Origin: Athripsodes cinereus | Taxonomy: Eukaryota > Arthropoda > Insecta > Trichoptera > Leptoceridae | NCBI GenBank assembly: GCA_947579605.1 | Contig: OX388307.1 | Location: 18,391,237 to 18,455,236 of the forward strand | Direction of reading: 5' to 3' | Length of the DNA: 64,000 bases | Shown here: positions 1-11,655 of the stretch, in pieces | How positions within the stretch are numbered: position 1 is the first letter of the stretch | How the letters are laid out: each line of letters starts with the position of its first letter | Translations under genes and position numbers: made by a program | Notes under the pieces: model-generated | Told to the model about the DNA's origin: nothing | The model's input: only the letters and a program-made list of their open reading frames with translations | Databases searched by the model: none

Positions 1-478
1 GTAGGTATTTTGGTATAATCTTAGTAACATGTTATAATTGTTATAGCATAAGCAATCTCATAGTCGTCATTATTTTTAACTGGGTATTATTCGTATTTCC
101 TGACAGCTTCTTTGAATTAAATGGAAAATTATTCAGTTTATTAAAGCAAAAAATAACAATTTACTGATAAAATTACTTTCAAATAAGAATAATTTATTTA
201 TTTATATCTATAGGTATCTATATAGATATGTAGATATAATATTAAACACCACAAAAAGTATTTGAAATGTAATAGTAAGGTTTCATACCCATTTTAAGGA
301 TTATGAAATTGCATGTAGCCTCTTTATTGAGTGAATTATACTAGTTTGTATCATTTATATACCTATTGTTGAACATACACTTCCCCAGATGACTGTTAAG
401 TCCGCTGTATAACAACATCATAAGGTACCTATATGTATATATCCATCTACAAGTTGACTCCCCCATAAGATACACCGA
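1..478. other. AT-rich non-coding DNA
   Basis: No open frame, RNA gene or recognisable repeat is visible. The sequence is AT-rich and contains the AGGTACCT-type motif seen through the whole window. It ends at the target duplication of the first DNA transposon. Confidence 0.6.
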
Positions 479-1399
479 TTATCGATACCTTAATTCGCAG
501 ATTGGGTAACTCCATTTTTTGACAAAATGACTTAATGATGCCATAATGTTGACTGTATTCCTACACACATGCTAGGTAAATTTGAAGAATCCAACTTTAT
601 TACAAATGCCCTAAAAACACCTCAAGAAAATTGGGTAACTCCAATGTTAGTATTTACAACGCTGCAAATTGGGTAACTCCACCATTCTGTATGGAGACTT
701 GCGAGAGATAGGTTGTGTATTAGGAATATTTTACAAAAAAGTGGTTTTGGATATCTTATCCTGTAAAAAAATGTTAGATAACTGTAACCATAAGTATCAG
801 CTTTATTTTCTTAAATTTTTTAAAGTTTTTTTTTATCATTTGCTCCTTATGTGATGTAGTTAATATGTAAGGTACTCACATTTTAAATGATGCAACTTTT
901 GCAGGAGTTACTACGTGGAATTTAATTATTACTGGATATGTTTGCGCACAAGTTTTGAAGCTGATTTACTAATATTGTATTGTTTTTTAACACATATTAT
1001 GTTATTATTTTTTAGTCAAATAAAAAATCTAGGGTTTAATACTTAAATAAACGACTTTATTTTTTGATATATTAGGATTTGTTGAATCATGATTATTTTT
1101 AAATAAGCTCAAAATCCGAAGAACTGAACGTGTATCTACATACATTACCTACTTATCATAAGTTTAATTTCTCGACCGACGGTTCTTGGTGGAAGTTCAT
1201 ATTAATAATTTTTAAAATGAAACACGATATATAGTTATTCCACTATTGACATTATTTATTTTGCGAGCCGGCTTTCAAGAGCTTCCGCTCTCATCGTCAG
1301 GCAAAAGTGAAATGTTTACTCATCATTTTATAGATGAATAGCAGACTAAAGACTATGGTTAAATTAGTAACTGAAAATTGAAGAAGTGAAGAAAATCGT

Positions 1400-1738
1400 A
1401 TGAGTGAAACAAATCCCAGAAATCATGATTTTCTACAAATTTATCAAAGACAATTCGAATTTTTAAAATGGAATTGGCCCATCATATTACTTGATAGTGG
1501 TAATCTTGCAGAAATCCAAAATATAAATACCTACTGATGATAATAATTTAGATAATAATGCGACACAAGGGATATTGTTAGATGCACAGGCTAATGCTAT
1601 TGATCATAATATTGCAACAGAGAAGGGCAGCATAAGAGTCAACATCTCGTTAGTCCCATATTCAGAACATTCAGATTCTGATGAAAACTCTGAGACTTCT
1701 CTTGGAAAAAGGATGAATCATGGAGTAATAAAAATTTA
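1400..1738 (+). pseudogene. broken coding remnant inside the first TIR element
   Basis: An ATG at 1400 opens about 45 codons (beginning MSETNPRNHDFLQ) to a stop near 1535. A second frame then stays open through an acidic stretch containing SEHSDSDENSETS. Moving between the two needs one frameshift. The position inside a TIR element suggests the N-terminal part of a decayed transposase or accessory protein. I do not recognise the family. Confidence 0.35.
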
Positions 1739-1774
1739 AAATTCAAATTTAAAAAATCAAAAAGAGGTGTGATA

Positions 1775-2150
1775 AACTCGCCCTCTGTATATTATTATTA
1801 TTATTTATAAGATTACGGCAACCCGTCCCTTGTGGGACGATTTGTGCCAAGTACAATATTTTTAGAATATAACACGTAATATTAAGGCATTTACTTATAA
1901 AATAATAAAATTTCTTTTGGCGGATTTTAAAATCTTGAGATATACAGAGAGGGCATCAGTGTGCAAGAGGCAAGACACTTTGATCGGATACTGGACTTCA
2001 GCTATCTCATAATACAAGTCGTAAGAGTCTCTTATTGGGCAACCGACCTCTGTATATTGATCACACCTAATTTGAATGCATTTTTTTTTATAAAATTGTA
2101 TATATTGTGATCAATGTATAGTGAAGAATGAATGAATAAATAAAATAAAT
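1775..2150. repeat. probable retroelement 3' tail fragment
   Basis: GTGATAAACTCGCCC near 1769 is also present near 29362, and both copies are followed or closely trailed by ATT-rich runs, as in LINE 3' ends. The stretch near 2125-2150 ends in GAATGAATAAATAAAATAAA. No coding sequence is visible. It interrupts the first TIR element. Confidence 0.35.
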
Positions 2151-2289
2151 TGCCTCAAAGGAAGAAAAGCCTTGGCCCAAAAAATATTGTCTGCTTAAAT
2201 AATCTAAACGAGACTGAAAATATCTTCACGAAAATGGACTCAGGACTACCACGATATCTAAAATAATGCTCCACACGAATTATTATTTT

Positions 2290-2640
2290 CACATTTTGTC
2301 ACTCTTCATTATTTTTGTCTAGCTATTAACGAGTATATCGCTAAAGGTGCAACTTTTTTGTTCAACTCCGTGATACAGGATAGACGATGTTCCAGGCTGG
2401 GTAATATCCTGAAAAGGCTAATTGGCCAAAAAGAGCACCGGTCTTCCGTCCGCAAGGATTCGTCAGCCCGTGATTTCCCTCTTTCACAATACACCGTTCT
2501 TATAACGACAACAGCAGAGCGCAGGAAATATCGTAGAAAGAGGTGACGCAATTGGCACAGAGTTGCTCTGAATGGAGGAGGCTGGTTTCTGCTCTGTCCT
2601 CCCGAGAGGAGCGTTGATGATGATGATGATGATGTTGAAG
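2290..2640 (+). repeat. LINE 3'-end fragment with (GAT)n tail
   Basis: The sequence is richer in GC than its surroundings, has a short open frame on each strand, and ends in a (GATGAT)n run at about 2609-2635, typical of an insect LINE 3' tail. The segment around 2575-2610 (GGCTGGTTTCTG followed by CTCC-GAGAGGAGCGTT) resembles the segment at about 55740-55785 in a talin intron, so the two probably belong to one family. Confidence 0.5.
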
Positions 2641-2949
2641 TATTTATCCTATATATATTACTTCAATTTAATTTGATTTTCATATAAAACACTTTAAAAA
2701 TAACATTATTATGAGACCAAACAGTATGCAATACTTATAGGCAAATTGGGTAACTCCATCAATTATAGCATTTATTTTACAAAATCTATCACAGAAAATT
2801 AGGTAACTCCAAAAAAAGGCTACAAAACCATTATAAACATAATTATGTCATGGTTATTGTGTTACGAACATGTATCTACATCATGTAGATATTTTAGAAT
2901 AAGGAAAATAATAATAATAATATGCATAACAAAAAAAAAACGGCGATGA

Positions 2950-3095
2950 GGTTTGCCACCCATCCTGAATGTCTTAATTTTATATTGGCACGGAGAAGAC
3001 AGCTTGCATGTTTTATATGCAGCTGGTCTGCTGGCTACCCCACTTGTGGGATATGCCGTGATGGTATAGTAGTAGTAGTAGTAGTATAACAAAAA
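2950..3095 (-). repeat. dispersed repeat with CTA/TAG microsatellite end and CCCACAAGTGGG core
   Basis: On the minus strand the repeat runs from a (CTA)n microsatellite through ATATCCCACAAGTGGG and GTAGCCAGCAGACC to ATTCAGGATGGGTGGC and an A-run. Related copies lie at 28815-28945, 31322-31420 and 43737-43790. It is too short and non-coding to be autonomous, so it is a SINE or MITE family of unknown class. Confidence 0.6.
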
Positions 3096-3168
3096 TATTT
3101 AGTTTTTTGTCCGCCCTGTAAAGTAGCTATTTTGGAGTTACCCAATCTGCGAATTAAGGTATCGTTAT

Positions 3169-4895
3169 GTAGTTGGTATGTCCAGATTTTATTGCCGAAA
3201 TTTTGTGTAACAAATTCGAATTTGCCCTCTCGAATTACAGACATAAATCTATATTATTTTTGAAAACACCCATTCCTTGCAATGCTGTCAGCAGACAGAA
3301 TAATTATTTTTGGATTATTGAACTTCGTAAATTCTGTAAGAAATCATAATAACATTACAGTGACGTTTATGTAAGCCACCATGTCATCTCCCACAAGAGA
3401 GGAAGTTAGTATAAGAAGTGCATGTTATATATATGTACATTAAGGCTAACATAAACACCTGTCGGGGAAATAGAACACTTATTGTTTCTCTTTATTCCTG
3501 GATAAGAACATGTGGCGCCTAGTTACACCGCTCTACCCGCTAACATTTAATTAACTTAAGTATTTTAAATTAAGAACATTTTTAGTCTATATATATAGCA
3601 AGAAAAACAATATTTGAAAATTGTTCATTATTCATTCGATTTATTTTTTCCATACTCATCACATCATCTGTGTTTTTGGATTATCATATCAAAATTGTAA
3701 ATATTATTTGTTTAAATTACACACTTATTTATAAAAAAGAATACTTGACTACAGAAACAACATCTAAAGTACACAAATATAATACAACAGACGACACCTA
3801 TAGGTATGTGTTAATAAATATTTAAAATTGTTTGTCTATAACATGCTGACTATTTAATAATTTAATTATTGTCTATTTCACTCACATTTCAATATGAAGA
3901 TAAAAGTCTCGCACATAAAAATATAACAGTTAGTGACTTTTCATAGCGGTAGGTACCTCTATGCGTAGTGTTAATAATATTTTTCACGTTCAATAATGAA
4001 AATCCAGAGAATAATATCCCCGCATCAAAAAACTTTCAACATTAAAATTTATTGTAGACATTAAAAATAATGGCGCAAAAATAAAAACGGCCACAATTTT
4101 CATGCCCTAAGCCATTTGGAGTCGTCTTCAAGGCATAAAAACACAAATTTTGCCCATTACCAACCCTCCTCCACGCATAAGGGAAATAGTGACGTCATTC
4201 AACAGGGATAATAAATCAAGATGGCCGATTCTAGATTGCGGATGAAGAAAATAATAATATTAGGTATCAACATTATCTTGTCTTCTTATTATGTATATCG
4301 AGATCAATAAGAATAATATAGAGGGATGAGAATATTATGTGGAAATCATTTTCCGACTCACTTGTAATTATATTCCACTCATAATATTCTTTATCATTTA
4401 CCAAGAATTTGACTATTAATTTATATAATTTATTTATTTTTCGTCCTATGAGGTTTTAGGGTCGAGCGCGCGCTTACTTAAGTACATAAAGGTACCTAAA
4501 AGTTTACAGAACCCTGTTCGGCCAGTCCAATAATAGTGCAGTTCTACTTCAAAAAGAATACGTATACCAGGAAAACAATTTAAAAGAGTTTATATCAATA
4601 CAATACGAAAGTTATTCAATTTTATAGCCATAAGAATAACGTGGTTATTTCTCCCAATAAATTAGTTCTGAAAACCGAATACTTTTGACATGATATTTAC
4701 AATTGCCTTCTCTTGAATACGAGGTGATCATCACATACAAACCATAGTAAGAAATACCAAATTTAGGTCTCTTTTAACCCAACAAAAATACCCAAATATT
4801 AATCATTGTGACCAGTCATTTACCTACTGTTTAGTTGGAGACAACGTTTTTGTGCGAATCTGCTTTTTCCCACCATCACGGTACTTGTCACACGT
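3169..4895. other. AT-rich non-coding DNA between two transposons
   Basis: No gene is visible. A patch near 3370-3410 (CCACCATGTCATCTCCCACAAG) weakly resembles the CCCACAAGTGGG repeat. Nothing else is recognised. Confidence 0.5.
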
Positions 4896-7893
4896 TATAT
4901 CAGGAGGTAATTTTCAATAGTGGTCAAATCCATATTTTGATATTTTTGACTATGAATTGGAGGTTATGCTATTGCAGATGGTGCATACATCGCTACATTC
5001 AAATCCAGTCTAATCCAAATAGTTACCTCCAAAATCTCGTTTAAAATCTTCCGTGATTTTCAATATTAGCGTAATCCATGTTACTTTGTGTTCAAATTTA
5101 GTCAAATCCAATTCGACCAATAAGATTGCAGGATTTACCGACGCCATCTTGAATATCCTCATACAAAATTGCATTCAGTTGACAAACACGTGTTGTAATT
5201 TTGGTGGTAGAAATAAGTGTCTTTTTTATAGAAATAGTTAAAAATAACTGGAAAAAATGGAAAGAAATGTTGAAGAGGTTCTTCCCCATCAAGCGAGGAA
5301 GAAATGTACTCCAAATAATGAAAAAAAAACGTGCGAAATCTAAACAACAAAAGTGAGTGTTTTTATACAAACTTTATACTAATATTAAGGTTAGGGTTGA
5401 ACAAAACAAATTACTTAGTATTTTACTTTCGTTGTTATTACATAGTAGAAAACATCACCATACCATTAAAAACGTTATCGAGACCGTTTTTAATTACAGA
5501 TATGTACATATTTGACGAGACTTTTAACATGTGACTATTTTTATATCATTTATTTATCTATTTTTTTAATATATTGTTACAACAGCTGTACATTTTTATA
5601 TAGGCAGTTTAACAAATTTTTTGATATCATAGTATGTAGGTACCATTTTATGTTTATTCCATTTTATGTTTTTGCGTGGCAACATGTCCGCTATTTGCTT
5701 TAGTTGACCAATAGTGTTTTATTTTTCTAGGTATTCAAAACCGTGTTTACCGGAAAGATATCCATGCAGGCACAATAGTAAAGCATACCAGTGTGTAAAT
5801 ATTAATATGATTGATTTGCAAGATTTTAATAGCGCTTTTTACGGCAAAAGTGATAAAATTTATCAAGACGATTTCATTATTAAATATTGTTTAGCAAAAA
5901 GTCCTATCCGAAAACGCACCTATAATGGCAAAGGTGATGAAAAACAAATGATTTTAACATACTTAATGAGGAAAAGTAGTGGAGAAACAATAATTCCCGT
6001 ATGTCAGAACTTCTTTCTCAGAGCCTTGTCAATAAAAAAAGGAAGAGTTCGAGGAGTCATGATGCGACACAAAAGTTCAGGCATGATGGCTATGGAAAAA
6101 AGAGGGGGAGACCATAAATCAGAAAAAAATAAACAGCTGAAAGAAGACATAATTTCGTTTATTAAACAATTTAAAGGTGTGGAATCGCATTACTGCCGTT
6201 CCAAAAGTCGTAGAGTCTACCTGCCGTCGCTACAATGCATAAAATGTTCATCAACGAAAAATCTGATTGCAAACTGTCATTCTTCAGAAAAATTTTCAAC
6301 ACAAAATTCAATATTAGCTTTTTACATCCCAGGAGTGACATGTGCTCCAAATGTTTGGAATTAAAAGAAAAAATAAGAATAGAGCCAGAAGAAATAAAGC
6401 TTTAGCAGTTAAAGACCGATTTAGATGTACACACAAGAAGAGCAAACGTATTTTTTGATTTTTTAAAAGAAAAATCCCAATATATGAAAACGTTATCGTT
6501 TGATTGTGGGAAAAATCAGCCTTTACCCAAAGTACCGGACCAGGCTGCTTATTATTCGCGGCAATTGCATTTTTACAACCATACTATTGTGGAAGGCGAT
6601 TCGCAGGCGAATATAAATAAAAATAATGTATTTTCGTATGTGTGGACAGAAGACATACACACAAAAGGGCCAAACGAATTAGCAAGTGCTCTATATCATT
6701 GCCTCCAAAATAGAGTAAATTTAGACAATGTAAAAATTCTGAGACTGATGGCTGACGGGTGTTCTGGACAGAACAAAAATTCGATTTTAATTGGTATGTT
6801 GTCTAAGTGGTTGGCAAGTGATGCACCAGCTTTTCTTAAAAGAATCGAACTAATATTCCCAGTCACCGGTCACTCATTTATTCCACCAGACCGCGTGTTT
6901 GGACTCATTGAAAAAGAGATTAAAAGAAGAAACATCATTGTAAAACCAGAAGAATACATTAACTTCGTTAAAAATCATGCTACAGTCACTGAATTAAATG
7001 ACATACAAGTTTTGAACTGGAAGTCGGCAATTCAGGAGATTCAAAAAGGAACAAATTCATTGCCATTCAAAATTATGAGCTGTAAAAGATTTATTTTTAG
7101 CAGAAAAAAAGCTGGCAGAAGAAGTATAATAGTGAGGGGAGAGGTAAATTACAAAAGTGATACAGCCTGTCATCGCTCGATAACGAAACCTGGTAAATGT
7201 GCAGCAGACATATTACCAACTCCCGTGAATAAAAAACCGAATTTAAAAAAGGAAAAAATTAACGATGTTGCGAAGTTACTGACAAAACATTACGGGGAAG
7301 AGTGGGAGAGTAATGAAAACTTAAATTATTATAAATGCCTTTTGAATCAACCGACTGAAGATGGAGAAATAGAAAATAATGATGTCGATGAATGTTGTGA
7401 ATTTGTTGTTGATTTAGTTATAGACAACTTGATTTAATGTCTATGAGTCTATGTCGGTTTCAGTTACATGTTTATTTATCATATTATTATATATTTTTTT
7501 TGTTCTGAAATATTATTTTATAACGTAATTTGCAATAAAATATTTTTGACAACCCTCACTGTGTATTTTTAATCAACTGTCAAAATGATTTAGCCCCGCC
7601 CACAAGTGTCTGCCAAATTTAGTCAAATCCAATATTGTAACCTTCAAAGGTAGTCAGATCCATTTGTTACGAACAAACATAGTCAAATCCGAACAATAAA
7701 GTGTTTTTTTTGCCTTTTCTTCTATGAAAACACTTGTTATTTTATATCTTATTGAATTTGTTGTCATTTATTCTCACTTTACGATTGCACTAATCAATTA
7801 TATTTCATTCAGATTTCTTTACACAAAAAAACACGTTTTTCTCAAAACTTCAAATTTGGATTTGACTACTATTGAAAATTACCTCCTGATATA
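4896..7893 (+). mobile_element. TIR DNA transposon with decayed transposase, TATA target duplication
   Basis: The TIRs start TCAGGAGGTAATTTTCAATA at 4900 and end with the complement at 7889. They match over about 33 bp with one mismatch. TATA flanks both sides (4896-4899 and 7890-7893), although the exact boundary is ambiguous because the junction itself reads TATATCAGG. The motif GTCAAATCC recurs subterminally near 4923, 5100, 7621 and 7680 on the same strand. This is the same layout as the element at 479-3168. The interior encodes one transposase-like protein on the plus strand, interrupted by a frameshift and a stop. Confidence 0.85.
5714..7437 (+). pseudogene. transposase-like protein of the DUF7869 type, frameshifted and with a stop
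   Basis: The N-terminal frame (5714-6364) has a small Cys/His cluster near the start (CLPERYPCRH) and the motifs KRGGDH and ESHYCRS. The C-terminal frame (6484-7437, 317 aa) has SFDCGKN, ADGCSGQNKN and TGHSFIPPDRVFG, a spacing of Asp residues and a GxxQN segment like the DUF7869 RNase-H-like domain found in many uncharacterised insect proteins. In between, the second frame can be followed upstream to about 6235 (with a zinc-binding-like CSKC pair) through an in-frame TAG at 6403-6405. A shift of one base near 6225-6235 therefore joins it to the first frame. Two lesions make this copy non-functional. The superfamily is uncertain. Confidence 0.7.
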
Positions 7894-7991
7894 TTATATT
7901 ATAATATAACGGACTAACTGTATGTAATAAACATACATGTGGTCTTCATCTGTGATTTGCTAATATCAGAATTTGTCATGACTTGTATATA

Positions 7992-8568
7992 TAGGAGTCA
8001 CCTTTTATTAGGTGTTTGTAGCTCTCTTGGAGATAAAGAAAATCTTTTAGTTCATAATTCCATTTACATACAGTGAATATGAAAATTTGACTATTGCCAA
8101 AAGATTGGCTACTCCCTATATTTTAAATTATTATATTTTTACTTACAGTGTGTTTTGAATAAAAGAATCGATTATATTTAACACTTGTTTTAATTTATAA
8201 ATTGAATTACAGAAAAATAAAATATTGTAACAATGATAATGAAAAGTTAAAAGAGAATATTAATTTGTTAAACTATTATAATTGCCTGCCGAAAGTGAAC
8301 TGAAGTGGATAATTTTCTCCTACTCTATTGATGGCTTTCGTGTGAGATTTTAACGCCCTCTATTACAGACATCTACATTTTGTCTCCCCTGAAGGTTTGC
8401 GTCTTGGTAAACATTTGGTGCTAACTTTACTTCTTCCTGATCTTCATTAGATGGCGGTGCTATGTCCATTTTTAGTTTATAATGTTGCTGAAACACATTA
8501 TCAATTTTCATTTACAAAACATACATATATAAAACTATAATTGTTGGCAAGCTTCGCTGGTTGCCACA
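7992..8568 (-). repeat. 3' LTR of the gypsy element
   Basis: It matches 13373-13949 base for base as far as I can compare by eye. On the coding (minus) strand it begins TGTGGCAACCAGCG and ends GGTGACTCCTA. Two extra bases (TA) at the left edge are shared by chance or belong to the LTR, so the boundary is uncertain by two bases. Confidence 0.93.
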
Positions 8569-8580
8569 CAGCCCCCTTGG
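8569..8580 (-). promoter_or_regulatory. polypurine tract
   Basis: On the minus strand CCAAGGGGGCTG directly precedes the TGTGG start of the 3' LTR. This is the expected place for the plus-strand DNA primer. Confidence 0.7.
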
Positions 8581-8602
8581 CAGTGTAAAAACGCCGGTTT
8601 TT

Positions 8603-11600
8603 TCACGAATTAGGTCTGTATATAGGTCTTCCACTTCTAGTAATATATACAGGTTCTCTTGTTGTTGAAACCGTTTGTTCAGGTTCATCTCTTGGCTCAC
8701 AAAAATAAGGCTTGCATCTGTCCAAAGAAATTGTTTTCGGTTCTCCTCCTATTAGCAAAGTTGCAGTTTTGTCGTCTCTTCTGCAAACTTGGTAAGGGCC
8801 TTGATATGCTGGAAGAAGCGGTTTATACACCCTATCATCTCTAACGAACAAATATTTTGCAAGTTTTAAATCAGGATGTACAAATATATTATTCTTATGA
8901 TGATGTTCCACAGGACGTGGTTTAATCTGTTTCATGTACCATATCAGTTGTTGAGTGTAGTAATTTGGTTCTGGAATTTCGTCTGTATCACAAAATATGT
9001 CATTTGGTAATCTTATTGGATTTCCGTATAACATCTCTGAAATGGAATAATCAGTGTTTTCTCTAATTATAGTTCTTAAACCTAATAATATGGTTGACAA
9101 CGATTGAGTCCATGGGATGGGATGATGTGCTTTAAAACTGTTTTTCAGTGTACGATGAAATCGTTCTACCATTCCATTGGTCTCTGGGTGATAAGGAGAA
9201 GAAATAGAATGTTTAGTGCCTAATTTAGAACAAAACATTCTAAATTCTGTTGACATAAATTGTCTACCTTGATCAGTAATAAATTTCAGTGGTGTTCCAT
9301 ACCTCGTAATCCAGTGGTCCCAAATAGTTCTCACTACTGTCTTAGCTGTTATATCTTTTATAGGTATTGCCTCACTCCATCGTGAATACCTATCCACAAA
9401 AGTAATTAAATATTTCATACCTTCAGATTCTAAGAGCGGTCCGACTATATCAATGTGTACTGTCTGGAATTTTGCATCAGGCAGTTTCATATTCATAATC
9501 TTCGTTCTAGTGTGTCTTGTTACCTTAGATTTTTGGCATTTAATACATGTTTTACTCCAAAGATTACAGTCAGCTCTCATGTTCTTCCAAACTCCTCTTT
9601 TGGAAATTGTTTTCAAGGTATCCTTGGCACCTGGATGAGTCAAGTTATGGATACTGTCAAAAAATCTTCTCTGTAAAGTTTTAGGTATGTACGGTCTTAG
9701 ATTTCCTTCATGAAGATCAAAGATGAGCTGTAAACCTTGTAAGTTGTTTTTGATTAGGTTTAATGAATGATCTTTATTTTCAAACAATTGTTTCAATTCC
9801 AAATCCAGATTTTGTTGTTTGGAAATATCTTCTAACGAGATATCATTATGTAACTCTATCATATCGATTCTAGAAAAAGCGTCTGCAATTACATTTGAGT
9901 TACCAGTAACATATCTAATATCGGTACTGTACTGTCCAATTAAATCCAATTGTCTCTGTTGACGTGGACTTTCTTTTTCAAAATTTTTCTTTTTGAAAGC
10001 ATATTGAAGTGGCTTGTGATCTGTGTATATACAGAACTCTCTGCCTTGCAAATGATGTTTGAAATATCTAATGGCTTCAAATATAGCTAGCAATTCTCTG
10101 TCATATGTACTATATGAACACTGAGCTTTATTTAACTTTTTTGAAAAAAAACTAATAGGTTCATAATTACCATCTTCTCCTGCCTGTTGTAGTACTCCTC
10201 CGATTGCCAAATCTGAAGCATCCGTCCACAATGACAATTGTTTAGTACTATCGGGATACTTAAGTTTAGTGCAAGTTATTAAAGATTGTTTTACCTCCTC
10301 GAAGTCATTCGTCGTAATATCGTTCCATTGTACCAGTCTTTTATCATTCTTCTTAGCTCCTTTTAAGTATTCATTTAATCTTGCAAGTTTCTGGGCAGCG
10401 TTTTTTATGAATCTCCTATAGAAATTTGACATTGCGATGAAACGTCTGAGGTCTTGAATGGTTTTTGGTTTGGTATATTCAGCAAGAGCTCGTACCTTGT
10501 CTGGCGATGGGCCTACTCCTTCTGCTGAAACTTCATATCCTAGAAACAGAATAGAACTTTTACCAAATTCACATTTAGATGGGTTGACAATCATACCCCA
10601 CTCGTCTAATCTCTTAAACAAGGCATTAAGATGTTTAAGATGTGTTTCTTCATCTGGTGAATGTACAATTATGTCGTCGATATATACTTTTACTCCTTCT
10701 AGACCTTGGGTCATTACATTCATATGCCGTTGGAAAGTCTGACATGAATTAGCTAGGCCGAAAGGCATGCGTAAATATTCCCAGGAGCCTGCAAATGTGC
10801 AAATAGCGGTTTTTTTAATGTCCTCTTCATTCATAGGTACTTGGTGGTATGCCTTCTTGAGGTCCAGCTTTGAAAAAATTATGGACTTTGCAAAATCATT
10901 CGTAATATCTTGAATATGAGGTAGAGAATACCTGTCTGGAACAGTTATTACGTTTAACTTCCTGTAGTCTCCACACAATCTGAACGTGCCATCCGCCTTT
11001 TTTACTACATGTAAAGGTGATGACCACTCGCTATTAGATGGACGACAAATACCTTGGGAAACCAGATCCTCAAACTCGGTTTTCACCTGCTTCAGCAACT
11101 CTGGAGACAAGCGACGAGGTTTAGATCTGAATGGGCTTCCTCTAGTATCTATGTGGTGAATTGTTGGATGAGATATGTCACTAAAAGGTCTATTTATATC
11201 AATTAGTTTTGGAAAATTTGCTAACATTTGATGATACTTATTGTTCTTATCTAAAAAAGAAATAGAAGTTATATTAGTACTATCAACATTAGAATTAAAA
11301 GCTTTTACCTTATCTCCACTGCTTTTGTCGATTAACAGCCTGCTCCTCATGTCAACAATTAAATTAAAATTAGTTAAAAAATCAGCCCCCAATATAGCTC
11401 TAGATACATCTGCTATGACGCAGTTCCATCTGAATTTTTGTTTAAAACCTAGGTTTATGTTTATGGTTGAAGTACCATATGTTTTAACGATTGTCCCATT
11501 TGCTGCAAAAAGTGTAAGATTAACTTTTTCTTTTTGGCATTTGCGATAAGATCTTGGAATTATGCAAAGTTCCGATCCGGTATCAATTAAGTATGATAAA

Positions 11601-11647
11601 CCGTTATCTTGATCCTTAACGAAGAGACGCGTTTGAGGAGTCAACAT
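8603..11647 (-). CDS. pol: gypsy pol polyprotein (protease, RT, RNase H, integrase)
   Basis: This is a 1014-aa open frame from the first Met. The aspartic protease active site DTGS is at about residues 22-25. The reverse transcriptase has LDLKKAYHQVPM and the catalytic YIDD box, RNase H has WTDAS and the YDRELLA segment, the integrase zinc finger is an H-H-C-C arrangement ending in CIKCQKSK, and the catalytic core has VHIDIVGP, FITDQGRQF and HPETNGMVERFHR. The C-terminus carries a short basic tail. It lies in the -1 frame relative to gag. The frame stays open upstream of the Met as far as the slippery site, so translation is probably as a Gag-Pol fusion and the Met is not the real start. The frame is intact and ends 34 bases before the LTR. 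Confidence 0.95.
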   Translation of the reverse strand: MLTPQTRLFVKDQDNGLSYLIDTGSELCIIPRSYRKCQKEKVNLTLFAANGTIVKTYGTSTININLGFKQKFRWNCVIADVSRAILGADFLTNFNLIVDMRSRLLIDKSSGDKVKAFNSNVDSTNITSISFLDKNNKYHQMLANFPKLIDINRPFSDISHPTIHHIDTRGSPFRSKPRRLSPELLKQVKTEFEDLVSQGICRPSNSEWSSPLHVVKKADGTFRLCGDYRKLNVITVPDRYSLPHIQDITNDFAKSIIFSKLDLKKAYHQVPMNEEDIKKTAICTFAGSWEYLRMPFGLANSCQTFQRHMNVMTQGLEGVKVYIDDIIVHSPDEETHLKHLNALFKRLDEWGMIVNPSKCEFGKSSILFLGYEVSAEGVGPSPDKVRALAEYTKPKTIQDLRRFIAMSNFYRRFIKNAAQKLARLNEYLKGAKKNDKRLVQWNDITTNDFEEVKQSLITCTKLKYPDSTKQLSLWTDASDLAIGGVLQQAGEDGNYEPISFFSKKLNKAQCSYSTYDRELLAIFEAIRYFKHHLQGREFCIYTDHKPLQYAFKKKNFEKESPRQQRQLDLIGQYSTDIRYVTGNSNVIADAFSRIDMIELHNDISLEDISKQQNLDLELKQLFENKDHSLNLIKNNLQGLQLIFDLHEGNLRPYIPKTLQRRFFDSIHNLTHPGAKDTLKTISKRGVWKNMRADCNLWSKTCIKCQKSKVTRHTRTKIMNMKLPDAKFQTVHIDIVGPLLESEGMKYLITFVDRYSRWSEAIPIKDITAKTVVRTIWDHWITRYGTPLKFITDQGRQFMSTEFRMFCSKLGTKHSISSPYHPETNGMVERFHRTLKNSFKAHHPIPWTQSLSTILLGLRTIIRENTDYSISEMLYGNPIRLPNDIFCDTDEIPEPNYYTQQLIWYMKQIKPRPVEHHHKNNIFVHPDLKLAKYLFVRDDRVYKPLLPAYQGPYQVCRRDDKTATLLIGGEPKTISLDRCKPYFCEPRDEPEQTVSTTREPVYITRSGRPIYRPNS

Positions 11648-11655
11648 GTCCGTCT

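Larger units (their letters stand above)
479..3168. mobile_element. TIR DNA transposon, TTAT target duplication, non-autonomous
   Basis: The terminal inverted repeats are about 32 bp and perfect: the left copy starts at 483 with CGATACCTTAATTCGCAG and the right copy ends at 3164 with its complement. They are flanked by a direct TTAT (479-482 and 3165-3168), the expected target-site duplication. The core GGGTAACTCC recurs as subterminal repeats near 504, 635, 669, 2747 and 2800, all on the same strand, and inverted in the right TIR. The interior has only a broken coding remnant plus pieces of other repeats, so the copy cannot encode its own transposase. A 4-bp duplication with subterminal repeats recalls the Sola superfamily, but that assignment is a guess. 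Confidence 0.85.

Noticed and set aside
8569..8602. env gene in the gypsy element
   Set aside because: Only 34 bases separate the pol stop from the LTR; no third frame exists.
8659..11549. Plus-strand open frames across the gypsy element
   Set aside because: They lie opposite pol and show no family motifs.
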